DNA of 64,000 bases from Meghimatium bilineatum (lineage: Eukaryota > Mollusca > Gastropoda > Stylommatophora > Philomycidae), in the NCBI GenBank assembly GCA_034231615.1, contig CM067317.1, positions 1,572,501 through 1,636,500 of the forward strand, written 5' to 3'. Made by a program: the position numbers and the translations under genes. This document shows positions 1 through 12,400 of the stretch, piece by piece. The notes beneath the pieces are model-generated. The model was not told the origin of the DNA and searched no databases. It saw only the letters and a list, made by a program, of their open reading frames with translations. Each line of letters starts with the position of its first letter. The stretch's first letter is position 1.

Positions 1-138
1 GCTCAGTGTGAGTTCAGTGTAAACTCAGTGTAAGCTCAGTGTGAGCTCAGTGTAAGCTCAGTGTAAGCTCAGTGTAAGCTCAGTGTAAGCTCAACGTAAG
101 CTCAGTGTAAGCTCAGTGTAAGTTCAATGTAAGCTCAG
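1..138. repeat. 12-bp minisatellite, cut by window edge
   Basis: About eleven copies of GTAAGCTCAGTG with single-base variants, starting before base 1. Followed by a short TA run at 176-192. It lies in the intron upstream of exon 1. Confidence 0.9.
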
Positions 139-326
139 TGATTCTTCTGTTTCTAGCACTGCTTATACAATCTGTATATATATATATATATTTAATTTCT
201 CATTGAGTATTTGTGTGTGTGTGCCTATGATATGCCTGTGTATGTGATATTGTTGGTTGCAGAATTTTCATTGAATGTCTTGTCCTTGATGAATATTGAC
301 AACTGTTGTCATGAATTTATTCACAG

Positions 327-456
327 AAGGATTGTGTCGAACTCTCATGCTCAAGAATTCACATATAGCTATTATTCAAGGCTTGCGATACCATGCCTCA
401 AGGCCTAAAGCGGTCAGTGCGGCCTGTCGAGCTATCAGAGGACTGTGTATTTTCCA
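327..456 (+). CDS. LRRK2: LRRK2 exon 1 of window (armadillo repeat)
   Basis: Acceptor ttcacag at 326 and donor gtgagt at 457. The frame starting with GGA at 329 reads GLCRTLMLKNSHIAII and then SAACRAIRGLCIF, the helix pattern of an ARM repeat comparable to the human segment with AACWALNNLL. The exon begins with two bases completing a codon and ends with two bases (CA) that join exon 2 to give Gln. The open frame lacks an ATG, as expected for an internal exon. Confidence 0.85.
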
Positions 457-3400
457 GTGAGTTGCTCATGCATATCTTTAGTTTATTAATGGCTATAACA
501 CTCAGGGTTGCAGACAGAGCATGATAGTACAAGGTGGGTCTGTGATGTCCTTGTACATACTGTGGAAGACTCTTTGTGGCTCAGATTGGTCTTGTGAGTT
601 ACATCTATCATTGCAATGTATTGTAGACTATATTGTAACACAACAATACTACTATCATATGGAAAGACGGAAAGTTGCCTAGTACTGAGTTATAGAACTA
701 TCCATGTGGAAATCAACAGCCTTTATGACCAGTAGCCTGCGGGGGATACCGACCCCTACCAGGAGCGTCCACAGGTGGCGGATAGTGGAAAAACCTCTTG
801 AGGCCAGCTGTGAATAACCCTCTGGGCAAATAAACAGCCGCTGACCAAACGGTGTCGCTGACCACGAGGACGGGGTGGGATATCAGTCGGCGCTGATATT
901 CCCACTGAAATACCCCATATGTCCATTGACTGGCAGCATCAAAGCGAGTATGAGCTGCTATAAACTCAGGTTAATCCCACTCCAGGAATGTGCCAGGGGG
1001 GGAGGGGGGTAAGGATAGGGTTTAGGTAGGGTTAGAGGGTTGGGTAGGGTAAATGGGAAATTATAGATATTAGAACAAGAGAGAGCAATGTTCTTAAATC
1101 ACCTTCCCTGAGTAAGAGGTGTCTTAGATTACAAGAAATAAACCACAGAGGAGGATAATGAATACCTGGCAACAACAAAATTATCCTAGGAGAGGGGAAC
1201 TCTACCTCAAAACCCCGGGCGGATGGTGCTCGTTAACCCTGTTAGGCAAGCTGTCTAGGAGAAGGAAAACTCCAAAATGAAACCTCCACTGCCCTGTGGA
1301 CAATCCTTGAATGGATAAGGGCTAGGGAAACACATCCTGACTCAAAAGTAAGATGGAAGACGGAGACACTGGACCGAAAGGTACAAAATAGTCCAGCCAA
1401 GGCTGAAAACCACAGTGTCACGCAATGACTTCACATGTCAAATAAAAGGTTACAGATTTGGTGCAATAGTTTTGGTGCTTCATCTGTGGAATCCCGTCAG
1501 GCGGATGAAGTGCCGGGCTCTAAGCCTCGAAGGAGCCCACCCTCAGCGACTGGTGGTACCTCTGTCTCAATTTGTGCAGCCAGGAAAAGAGATCAGAGGA
1601 AAAAAAACTACTGGTTCAAAAAAATCACATATAGATCATGATGCAGACAAAGACAAAAATAAGCACTTAAAAATATTGCAGTGGAATGCAGAGGACATGT
1701 ACAATAAAAAGACTGCACTTGCAAACCGATTACACACAGAGGAAATCGACATAGCATGCATACAGGAAACACACCTCACAAACAACAATAGATTCAACAT
1801 CCGAGGATACCAAACATTTCGGAACGATAGAGAAAAAAGACATAAAGGAGGGGTTCTTATACTTGTGAAAAACAATATCGTTGCCTCTGAAATTCGAGTA
1901 GACACAGAAGAACAGGCTGAAATCATTGGAACCTGTCTAACCCTTTAAACTAAAGAGGTCACAGTATATAACTATTACTGTCCACAAGACAAGAGCCTAT
2001 CTCTACACACAATTAACACAGAAAAAGATAACTGTCTTGTAATTGGTGACTTCAATAGCCACTCACAGAGTTGGGGATATACAGAACAAGATACTAGAGG
2101 AGAAGAAGTGGAAGACTGGCAGTGTGAGGTGAAACTTCAACTGCTTAATGAACCTGAAGACCATCCAACTTTCTACTCTAGAAGATGGCACACCACCTCA
2201 ACCCCTGACCTAGCCTTTGCAACAGACGCCTTAGCGAAAATAACATACAGGGAAGTGCTGGAGCAGCTTGGTGGAAGTGACCATCGCCCCATCAAACTCA
2301 CCATTGACATTAACCATACCCCTGCTGGCCCTACAACCACACCAAGATGGAACTTCAAGAAAGCAAACTGGAGTAAGTTTGCTGACCTGACAGACAAATT
2401 CACAAAAACCTTAAATCCAAGGATTAAAAACGTGAACAAAACTGCACAATTCCTGGCTTCTGCACTTCTTCAAGCAGCCAAGCAAACCATACCAAGAGGT
2501 GCTAGGAAAAATTACAAACCGTACTGGTCTGACGAACTCGATGAGTTGGAGAAAGAAGTGTCAAAGGCCAGAGACAGCAGAAAAAAGCCCATCCACAGAA
2601 AACAACATATCACTAAAAGCTTCTGTAGCCAAACTAAGAAAAACAACAATTACAAACACAAGGAAAAGCTGGCATGAAAAAAACAGAAAATTTAAACTTC
2701 GACAAAGAGTGAAGGAAGCTATGGAAAATAACAAAAATGCTCAACAACGAAGATAAAAAAACAGCACCAGTAGCTATAGAGAATGGTGGAGATGTACTCA
2801 CAGGAAAGAAGGCTGCAAATCACTTTATACAGCATTACCAAAGTACTTCCTGCCACAAAGTCGATGAAAATAGGAGAAGAGAAGTAAGAAAAGAACTACG
2901 GAATATCGAAAAAGAGATCAGCAAAGATAAACAAGATGTCATGAATATTCCATTCACGATCAATGAACTAAATGAAGAACTAGCAGTATTAAAACTTAGG
3001 AAATCACCTGGCCCTGATGACATACCAAATGAACTGCTAATTCACATCGGACATCAGCAAAAAAAGAAATTAATAAAAATTTTTAACAACTGTTGGGATA
3101 GAGGTCTAGTGCCACAGGTGTGGAAAACCACCATAATGATACCCATCCACAAGAAAGGCAAGCCAAAAAATAAGGTGGACAGCTATCGCCCAATAAGTCT
3201 GACCAGCTGTGTTTGCGAATTAATGGAGCGCAGGGTAAACAAAAGAATGATGTGGTTCCTAGAAAAAATAAAATCCTGCTAAATCAGCAAGCTGGCTTCA
3301 GAAAGTGTAGATCAACTGAAGACCAGATTACACTAATTGCCCAGGAAGTAGAGGATGCTTTCCAGGAAAAAATCAGACATCAGTGGTGTGGATAGATATG

Positions 3401-6400
3401 GAAAAAGCCTTTGATTGTGTATGGAAAGATGGACTCCTCCTTAAACTACAACAAAACAAAGTGACAGGGCGCATGTATTACTGGATAAAACACTACCTGC
3501 ACATCCGAAAAGCAGCAGTGAAGCTTGAAATGAAGCATAGCAGAAAGAAACTCTTTAAGCATGGAGTACCACAGGGAGGTGTTCTATCCCCCACTCTATT
3601 CCTTATATTCATGAATGACATTGACCAAATCCTCTCGCGTAAAGTAAATGCTGCAATGTATGCAGACGATCTGGCAATATGGTGCAGTGAAGAGAGCGTA
3701 GGCACAACAAAAATAAGGTTGCAAGAAACTATGGACAATTTGGCCAAGTGGACAGACCAATGGGCCATGTCTATCAATGCCCAAAAAACTACCTATACCA
3801 TCTTCAGCATGTCCACCAAACCACAGAAAATCCTACTAACCATAAATGGTCAAACATTGCCAAAAGATGAGACACCCACATACCTTGGAGTCACTTTTGA
3901 TCCAAGACTTACATGGAAACAGCACATAGACAAGTGCCAAACAAAAGGTACAATGAGGACAGCACTCCTTAAAAAATTGGCTGGAACAGATTGGGGTGCA
4001 AATGGAAAAATTCTAAGTAGAGCATATACAGGTTATGTAAGACCAGCTTTGGAATATGGAATGTCAGCATGGGGGACTGCAGCCAAGAGTAACACTCAAA
4101 AGATCTCAAAGATACAAAACCGCAATCTCAGAATTATAACAGGAGGTATGAATACTACCCCAATCACAGAAATGGAAACATGCACAGGTTTGCCATCAAT
4201 GGAAGAAAGAAGAAATGAAAAAATCCTCACACAGTATGCAAAGTTCAAATGTTTGGAGAGTCATCAAATGAACCAAAGACTAAGCAGACCTACAAAAGAG
4301 CGACTCAAAAGAGGTAGCTTTCTACACTCCGCTAAACAGCTCCAGAAATCACTCACAGATACAGACCTACAAAACCTAAAACCACTAAACACCTTTAACA
4401 CATACCCATCATGGGACAGGAAAAACTTCCCAAGAATTATGGACAATATACCAAGCATTATTTCGAAAACAGAAACTACTATACAAGTACTAAAGGAGAC
4501 AACTAAGAATCACATACAGAAAGCATACCCAAAGGATATATGGACACATGTATAAACAGATGGATCAGCGAAAGAGGCAGTATTAGATGGAGGATCAGGA
4601 ATATATATAGTAACACCAGATGGAAAAGAAATAGAGAAATCCATACCCACAGGCAAACATTCCACAAATTTCAAAGCAGAAATGGAAGCCATAATAGAGG
4701 CAGCCAAAATGCTCATTAATTGCTTGCCGAGTCACAACAGACATGTAGTATTTCTAACGGATGCAAAATCAGTATTGCAGGCATTGAAAGATCCAAAGAA
4801 CACGAGTATGAATGAACTTACGGCCTGCTTACTACACCTCAGCAGTACCACCAAAGAAACAGTACTGCAGTGGATCCCAGGTCACTGTGGTATACCTGGA
4901 AATGAAAAAGCTGATCTCCTGGCAAGGAAAGGGGGATCACTGGAACAAATAGAAAATGATAATACATACTATGAATGTAAGATCATGTTAAAAACAGAAT
5001 ATAAGAAGAAGTGGAAGCAGATGCACCCAACTGCAGAACCAAATGACCACTACCACCACATGTCACGCAAGGAACAAACCATCATTTTCAGACTACGAAC
5101 TGGTCACGACAGACTGAGAAGTCACATGTTCCGAAAGCTGAAGATTGGTGAGACAGACCTGTGCAACTGTGGACTGAGCCCAGAGACTGCAGAACACATT
5201 CTTCATGCCTGTCAACTCTACCAAGAAGAGAGGGAGAAAATATGGCCTACTGAGACGGCACTGCTTCCAGACTTGAGGGGTTCCATGGATGACCTGAACA
5301 GAATAAAATTTGAACGAACAGACCAGACAGACATAACTCATCAGATGGACAAAACAGACTAGACAGACAGAACTGACCAGATATAATATTCCTACAAAAT
5401 AGATCAGATGGAAAATACCAAAGTAGACCAGTCAAACATAACAGACAAACATAATAGACCAGACAGAAAAAGCAGTAGACTGATAGGGCAGACAGATAGA
5501 CCAAAATAGATAACAGATAGACAGAGCAGACAGAGATAATAGTTCAATAAGGCAGAACAGAACAGATCAAATGGAACAGACCAGGCAAAGTAGACCAGAT
5601 AGGCATAACAAAATTAATAGACTCGGCAGACAAAACAGCAAATAGAGGGACAGACCGATCAGAACAGAACAGACTAGAGGAAATAAACAGAACACATTAA
5701 GCAGACAGAACAAACCAGATGACAGTATTGATGTTTGCTGGTTGAGTGTGATTAAATGAGAGAATTGATGATGGCAAGTGATATCATGAACTGTCAATCT
5801 CTTACAGATATGAACACAAGAAAGAAATAGCTCATTACGATGAGGACCTCCTGTCACTCTTGGTAGACATCATCAACAGTTTTCCTACGGAGTCAGAAGT
5901 TCAGAGTGAGATTATCAGCACAGTGGCTTGTTTAGCAGACATTGGTTAGTAACACAAGTCTTATACTAAAGTCAAACCTGCCTTCTTTCCAATCCAGCTT
6001 GCTGTATGTGAACAGTACTTAACTTGTTTAGTCTTTGATGTTGTCTGTCCATGATTTTCATTTCCTCTGTTATTTCCATTCCAGCTTGCTGTATGTGAAC
6101 AATACTTGACTAGTTCTGTCTTTGATATTGTCTGTCCATGATTTTCATTGTCCTCCTCTGTTCTTTCCATCTTCAACCATTCCCTGCAGTATCATTTTTG
6201 ACAGGTAGTCATGTCAATTTACATGTCCAAACCACCAGTTAAAAAATATAACTAACAGCAACATACACATGATTCAATGACTTGACCAGCAGCAAGTTAC
6301 ACATGATTCAATGACTTGACCAGCAGCAAGTTACACATGATTCAATGACTTGACCACCAGCAACTTACACATGATCCAATGACTTGACCAGCAGCAAGTT

Positions 6401-9400
6401 ACACATGATCCAATGACTTGACCAGCAGCAAGTTACACATGATTCAATGACTTGACCACCATCAAGTTACACATGATTCAATGACTTGACCAGCAGCAAC
6501 TTACACATGATTCAATGACTTGACCAGCAGCAAGTTACACATGATTCAATGACTTGACCAGCAGCAAATTACACATGATCCAATGACTTGACCAGCAGCA
6601 ACTTACACATGATTCAATGACTTGACCAGCAGCAACTTACACATGATTCAATGACTTGACCAGCAGCAACTTACACATGATTCAATGACTTGACCAGCAG
6701 CAACTTACACATGATTCAATGACTTGACCAGCAGCAACTTACACATGATCCAATGACTTGACCAGCATCAAGTTACACATGATGCAATGACGTTATCAGA
6801 TTATTTTCTCAATTTTTCAGACTTAATACGTCACCAATGTTTTGTTGTCAGCATGCACCTGCGTATTCTGGAAGCTATGGACAGTTTCCCTGGAGATGAA
6901 TTCTTACAAGAGGTAGCTGTAGAGACTCTTGCTGTCTTAGGTGGGGCAGGTGAGTTCACTCTTGTCTTGGGTGGGACAGGTGAGTTCTCTCTTGTTGTTG
7001 TGCACAAGCCAGATAAGTTAACCTCAGGAGCTCTGTAGGCGACTATAGCCCCCGATGTCATTACGTAACTAGGGCAGGTAGGCGTCTCCATTCACCCCCG
7101 TTGCTATGCCCCAATTTATCAGTACAGAATCACACTAAGTTAAGCTCATATTACCTAGAATTTCCACCACGCAAAGTTAGGAATATGACACAGTCTAAAA
7201 GTCAAATTCCTATATACATTACGATTGTAAGAAAGAGAAAGCTGGCTGATTTTTGTCAACAAATGTTGACGTCATATTTTTACTTTCAAATAAAGTACTG
7301 TGTGGCATGGTAAGTGATTGTCATGTAAAGTACTATCTACATGTTTTAATTGTTGTTTTTGTGTTTTAGTTGCTGTTATATTATAAGAATGTTTGTTTAT
7401 TCATTGAAAAACACAAAAACAATATGTATCTGGGGTGTCACGTGTCGGCATTTAAAATAAGAAAGTTGTATTATGGCTAGGCCTAGTCTTCAACTAACAG
7501 ACATTGTATGAAATTTCTTCATGTTTTATTTGTTTGTTCAGTCCCATATTGTATTAGTTTACTGGTAGATATGAAACAACATATATACATGAGGAATAGG
7601 TATTTAGGTGATTTTATCAATGTTGCCACACATTGCTCAAATATTAGGGTCGTCAAGAAATAATATTTGCAATGTTTTAAGTGGCTTTTTAAGATTTTTC
7701 CCCAAACTGCTCATAGCTGTTATATCACACATACAACAACAACAAAAACAAGATTATATTCATTATTCACTCCTTTATTTTCATGTGCAAAAACTATTTT
7801 GATATCTTTACAAACAAAAAAGTTATCACGTTTACCAAACATTGGGTCAAAGGGTATGAGCCCATGGACCGCTGGATCAGCAACCAACCAACCAAACACT
7901 CAACATAAATAATGAAAATTTTCCAAAAAGAATCCAGGCGCAGGGAAAAAATTGTGTAATTTTAATCCAGAGCCCTAAAGGTTAAAGGATATCCCTGGCG
8001 CAACAGTTATTAAGCCATTCACTTTGTGCTTAAAAGATCACAGGTTCGAATCTCATTCATGACATATTGTTTATAAAGGAGATTTTCAAGATATTCTTGG
8101 GATTATAACTAAAAGCTAAGGAGTTACGTGCTGTGTGTAGTACTCCTGTAGGTAGAGATGGGGTGTGCTGCTTTATTAAATGGCATGAAGTACAATGAGA
8201 ATGAATCCTTTCAATGAAGTTCAAGTACAGATTTGTGAGTGCATGGAGACCAGATACAACAGACAGGCTGTACATGATGACACAATACTTTCAAGTTGCA
8301 TAACTGCAGTCTGCCTATCAGCAAGAGTGTGAGAAATAACATGTAGAATGTGTTGGCTTGTGTCTGGTTTAGCTAGACAGATGGGGGCCATGCTTTGCCT
8401 TGTGTAGGTTTAGTCAAACAAGTGGAGTCATATTTTGGCTTGTCTATGTTTAGTCAGACATGTGGAGTCATACTTATATTTGAGTCTGGTTTATTCTTGA
8501 TAAATGGGTTTTCTGTTGGAGACATAACACAGCAGGGACACAGAAGAACAAGAGTTAAACATAAACATACATGGAGAGAAACTACAACAAGTAAAACATT
8601 ATCAATATCTTGGACACATAGTCACAAATGATGGCTGATGTGAAACAGAAGTTAAAAGGAGAATAGGAATGGCTAAAAGTACCTTCAATGACATGAAGAA
8701 AATAGTAACATCTAAACAAATTACAAACAAGTTAAAAATGAGAATTATGAAATGCTACATCTATTCTATATTAATGTATGGCTCAGAAACATGGACACTA
8801 AATAACCAATTAGAAGACAGAATTGATGCCTTTGAGATGTAGGCATATAGGAGAATAGGGAGAACATCATGGAAAGAGAAGAAAACAAATAAAGAGGTGC
8901 TAAAGACACTTAATACGAAGAAATAATTACTAAGAGAAATAAAGATCAGGCAAATAAAATATTTTGGACACATTAAAAGACATGACACCCTATTGAAGAC
9001 CTTACTTGAGGTTGAAGTCAAAAGGAAGTGAACAAAAGGTAGGCAGAGATACAAGTGGGAGAGTAACATCACAAGATGGACAGGTTACAGTCTAGAACAG
9101 TGCACCACCAAAACAACAGACAGGAGATGTTGGAGATCTTTTGCAGCCAACCTTTGTTGCGGAGACGGCACTTGATGATGATGTTGGAGAGTACATGTGT
9201 TTTTGGCTAGTATAAGTCATCATCATCAGGTGCTGAGCTGACTGATTGTGGTGATGATTGATCTCCACAATTCTCTATATCTAGTAATTGTGCATTAGGG
9301 TTGTTGTTGACTGTAACAATGCCATGATGTTCAACTATCTCATATTTTCTCCAGTAAAGTCAAGTAGGAAGTATGAGGATAAAGTAAACATTAGGGTTGT

Positions 9401-12400
9401 TGTTGACTGTAACAATGCCATGATGTTCAACTATCTCATATTTTCTCCAGTAAAGTCAAGTAGGAAGTATGAGGATAAAGTAAACATTAGGGTTGTTGTT
9501 GACTGTAACAATGCCATGATGTTCAACTATCTCATATTTTCTCCAGTAAAGTCAAGTAGGAAGTATGAGGATAAAGTAAACATTCTTAAGACTATAATGA
9601 GAATATCACTAATATTTTCTTATACTGTCATCCTCAGCCTTCTATCTTGCCTGCTGTTACTATGTTCTCCAGACCTCCTTGTCTCATAACAGGTATATAA
9701 AAAAAAGGGGGTGTCTGTTCCTGATATTATTATGTAGTCAACATCTCATATGGGATGCTTTCAGCACCTCCTCGTTAGTATTTCTAGTTGTCCACGATAC
9801 TCTCAGCATTCTTCCATAGAACCACATCTCTGTTTCCTCTATGCCTCTAATTTTTCACTATCCTGTTAATATATTGTCCAGGACTCATATCCATATGTTA
9901 GAACTTATGTTATTTAGCTCTGAAGAATTTCCTTCCTCTGCGGTAATGACATGGATATATTACACAGAGCATTCTATGACTATTTTTTAATGTTATATTG
10001 ACAAGGACATATCACACATATGGACATATCACACATATGGACATATCACACATATGGACATATCACACATATGGACATATCACACATATGGACATATCAC
10101 ATATATGGACATATCACACATATGGACATATCACAAGGACATATCACACATATGGACATATCACACATATGGACATATCACATGGACATATCACACATAT
10201 GGACATATCACACACATGGACATATCACACACATGGACATATCACACACATGGACATATCACACACATGGACATATCACACACATGAACATATCACACAC
10301 ATGAACATATCACACACACATGAACATATCGGATATTATATTGTAATGGATCAGCTGACAAATGCTGAGTTATAGAATTACATATCAGTTAAAGTAGATT
10401 AAAAGTAGTTAATTCAAAAAGAGACATGCTTACCCAAATCAGTAACAGACAGTCCACAATTTGTGTACACATCATGAGAAGAGGAAAGATGGAACACATT
10501 GTAACAACAGGCAAGTCTAAGAGCAAAAGAGGTAGAGGAAGACCAAGAGAGACGATGCTTAACAATCTAGCATTGTGTTGTGGGAGAACATCAGCATCGG
10601 AAATGATTAACGGCACACGCAATAGAAGGCTGTGTGGAAGACATATGGACCAATTCCATACGGTTTGACACACAAGAAAAAAATGATTGACATTATTGGC
10701 TGTGTAAAGACATGATAACTAACGCCATACGGCATGGACAATGAGAAGAAGAAGCTAGATTTGAGTTGTACGTTGGAGAACTGACACCATATAACAGTTT
10801 GACAGTACAGTAAGTTCTGAGCTATTGTATACTTGGTCCCCAGCAAGTGGCTCCAGCATCCTCAACTCCAGTGGTACCATAGAGAAAATCATCAAGTGTA
10901 TGAAGAGATTTCCTAACAACAGCAGTAAGTTTGGTTTTAGTTTAGTTTCATCATAACAATCTCACATGCACATGTCTATTAATAAACTTGACATTTCTTG
11001 TAACTCTGACAAGAGTGTAGTTTTTAAAACTTGTAGTTTATTAACCTCAGAAAATGTCAAGTTTCATAGGGTTAATAATTATGTTAAAAGAAACCTTACT
11101 GTCTCCATGAAAACAGAATAACAAATACAATAGATTCATTATTCCATTTTTTACATCATTAGATTCAGTATTTAATTTTTTGTATATCATTAGATTCAGT
11201 ATTCAATTTTATTTTACATCATTAGATTCAGTATTTAATTTTTTTATATCATTAGATTCATTATTACATTTTTTACATCATTAGATTCAGTATTTAATTT
11301 TATTTTACATCATTAGATTCATTATTACATTTTTTACATCATTAGATTCAGTATTTAATTTTATTTTACATCATTAGATTCATTATTCCATTTTTTACAT
11401 CATTAGATTCAGTATTTAATTTTATTTTACATCATTAGATTCAATATTTAATTTTATTTTACATCATTAGATTCAGTATTTAATTTTATTTTACATCATT
11501 AGATTCAGTATTTAATTTTATTTTACATCATTAGATTCATTATTACATTTTTTACATCATTAGATTCAGAATTATATTCTTTATTTACATTAAAAAAAAT
11601 AATTTTAAAAATTAATTTAAAAAAATATAAAAACCCAAAAAAGTTATTGCATTTTTTAAAAACCCACCCAAAAATTATGCAAGAATGCAGTAGCAGGGAG
11701 GAAATTGAGTAATTTTAATGCAGCATGCTAAAAGTTGGAAAAAATTGTAATAAACACATGATGCTGTCTGTTCAATTGTTCCTTATTCAGGATCTAAAGT
11801 TCATTAATTATGCCATGAATCATCCAGTACACGTTCCATATTTTTACTGTTAGCTGTTTACAACAGAAATAACATGCGCGCAGTATCTGTGCGCTGATTT
11901 TTAATAATGATCAGTGTGGAGGCACTCAGGGTATCCAACAGTCAGTGTGGAGGCACTTCAGATATCTATCTGTCTGTGTGGAGACACTTGAGATATCTAT
12001 CTGTCTGTGTGGAGACACTTGAGATATCTATCTGTCTGTGTGGAGACACTTCAGATATCCATCAGTCTGTGTGGAGACACTTGAGATATCTATCAGTCTG
12101 TGAGGAGACACTTGAGATATCTATCAGTCTGTGAGGAGACACTTGAGATATCTATCTGTCTGTGTGGAGACACTTCAGATATCCATCAGTCTGTGTGGAG
12201 ACACTTGAGATATCTATCAGTCTGTGAGGAGACACTTGAGATATCTATCTGTCTGTGTGGAGACACTTGAGATATCCAACAGTCTGTGAGGAGACACTTG
12301 AGATATCTATCTGTCTGTGTGGAGACACTTGAGATATCCAACAGTCTGTGAGGAGACACTTGAGATATCTATCTGTCTGTGTGGAGACACTTGAGATATC

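Larger units (their letters stand above)
716..5735 (+). mobile_element. LINE A: RNase H-bearing non-LTR retrotransposon (I/Nimb-like), inactive
   Basis: The order APE endonuclease, reverse transcriptase, RNase H, terminal CCHC-like cysteine cluster is that of I-group LINEs. A GC-richer, non-coding 5' part runs from ~716 to 1414 and includes a G-rich tract. The 3' end passes into a degenerate repeat of GACCAGACA-like units (about 5300-5735). No ORF1 (gag-like) was recognised. At least two in-frame stops and three or more frame changes make it inactive. No target-site duplication was found, so the exact ends are estimates. It fills almost all of intron 1, in the same orientation as the host gene. 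The Nimb-like label is inference from domain order. Confidence 0.85.

Noticed and set aside
988-1062. Interstitial telomere
   Set aside because: Only scattered GGG with TTAGG-like words; no run of exact TTAGGG units, and it lies in a LINE 5' region.
1415-5362. Active retrotransposon or host RT gene
   Set aside because: Catalytic motifs are present, but several stops and frame changes show it is a dead LINE.
9998-10375. ORFs with HITHMDIS repeats
   Set aside because: Three frames of a 17-bp minisatellite.
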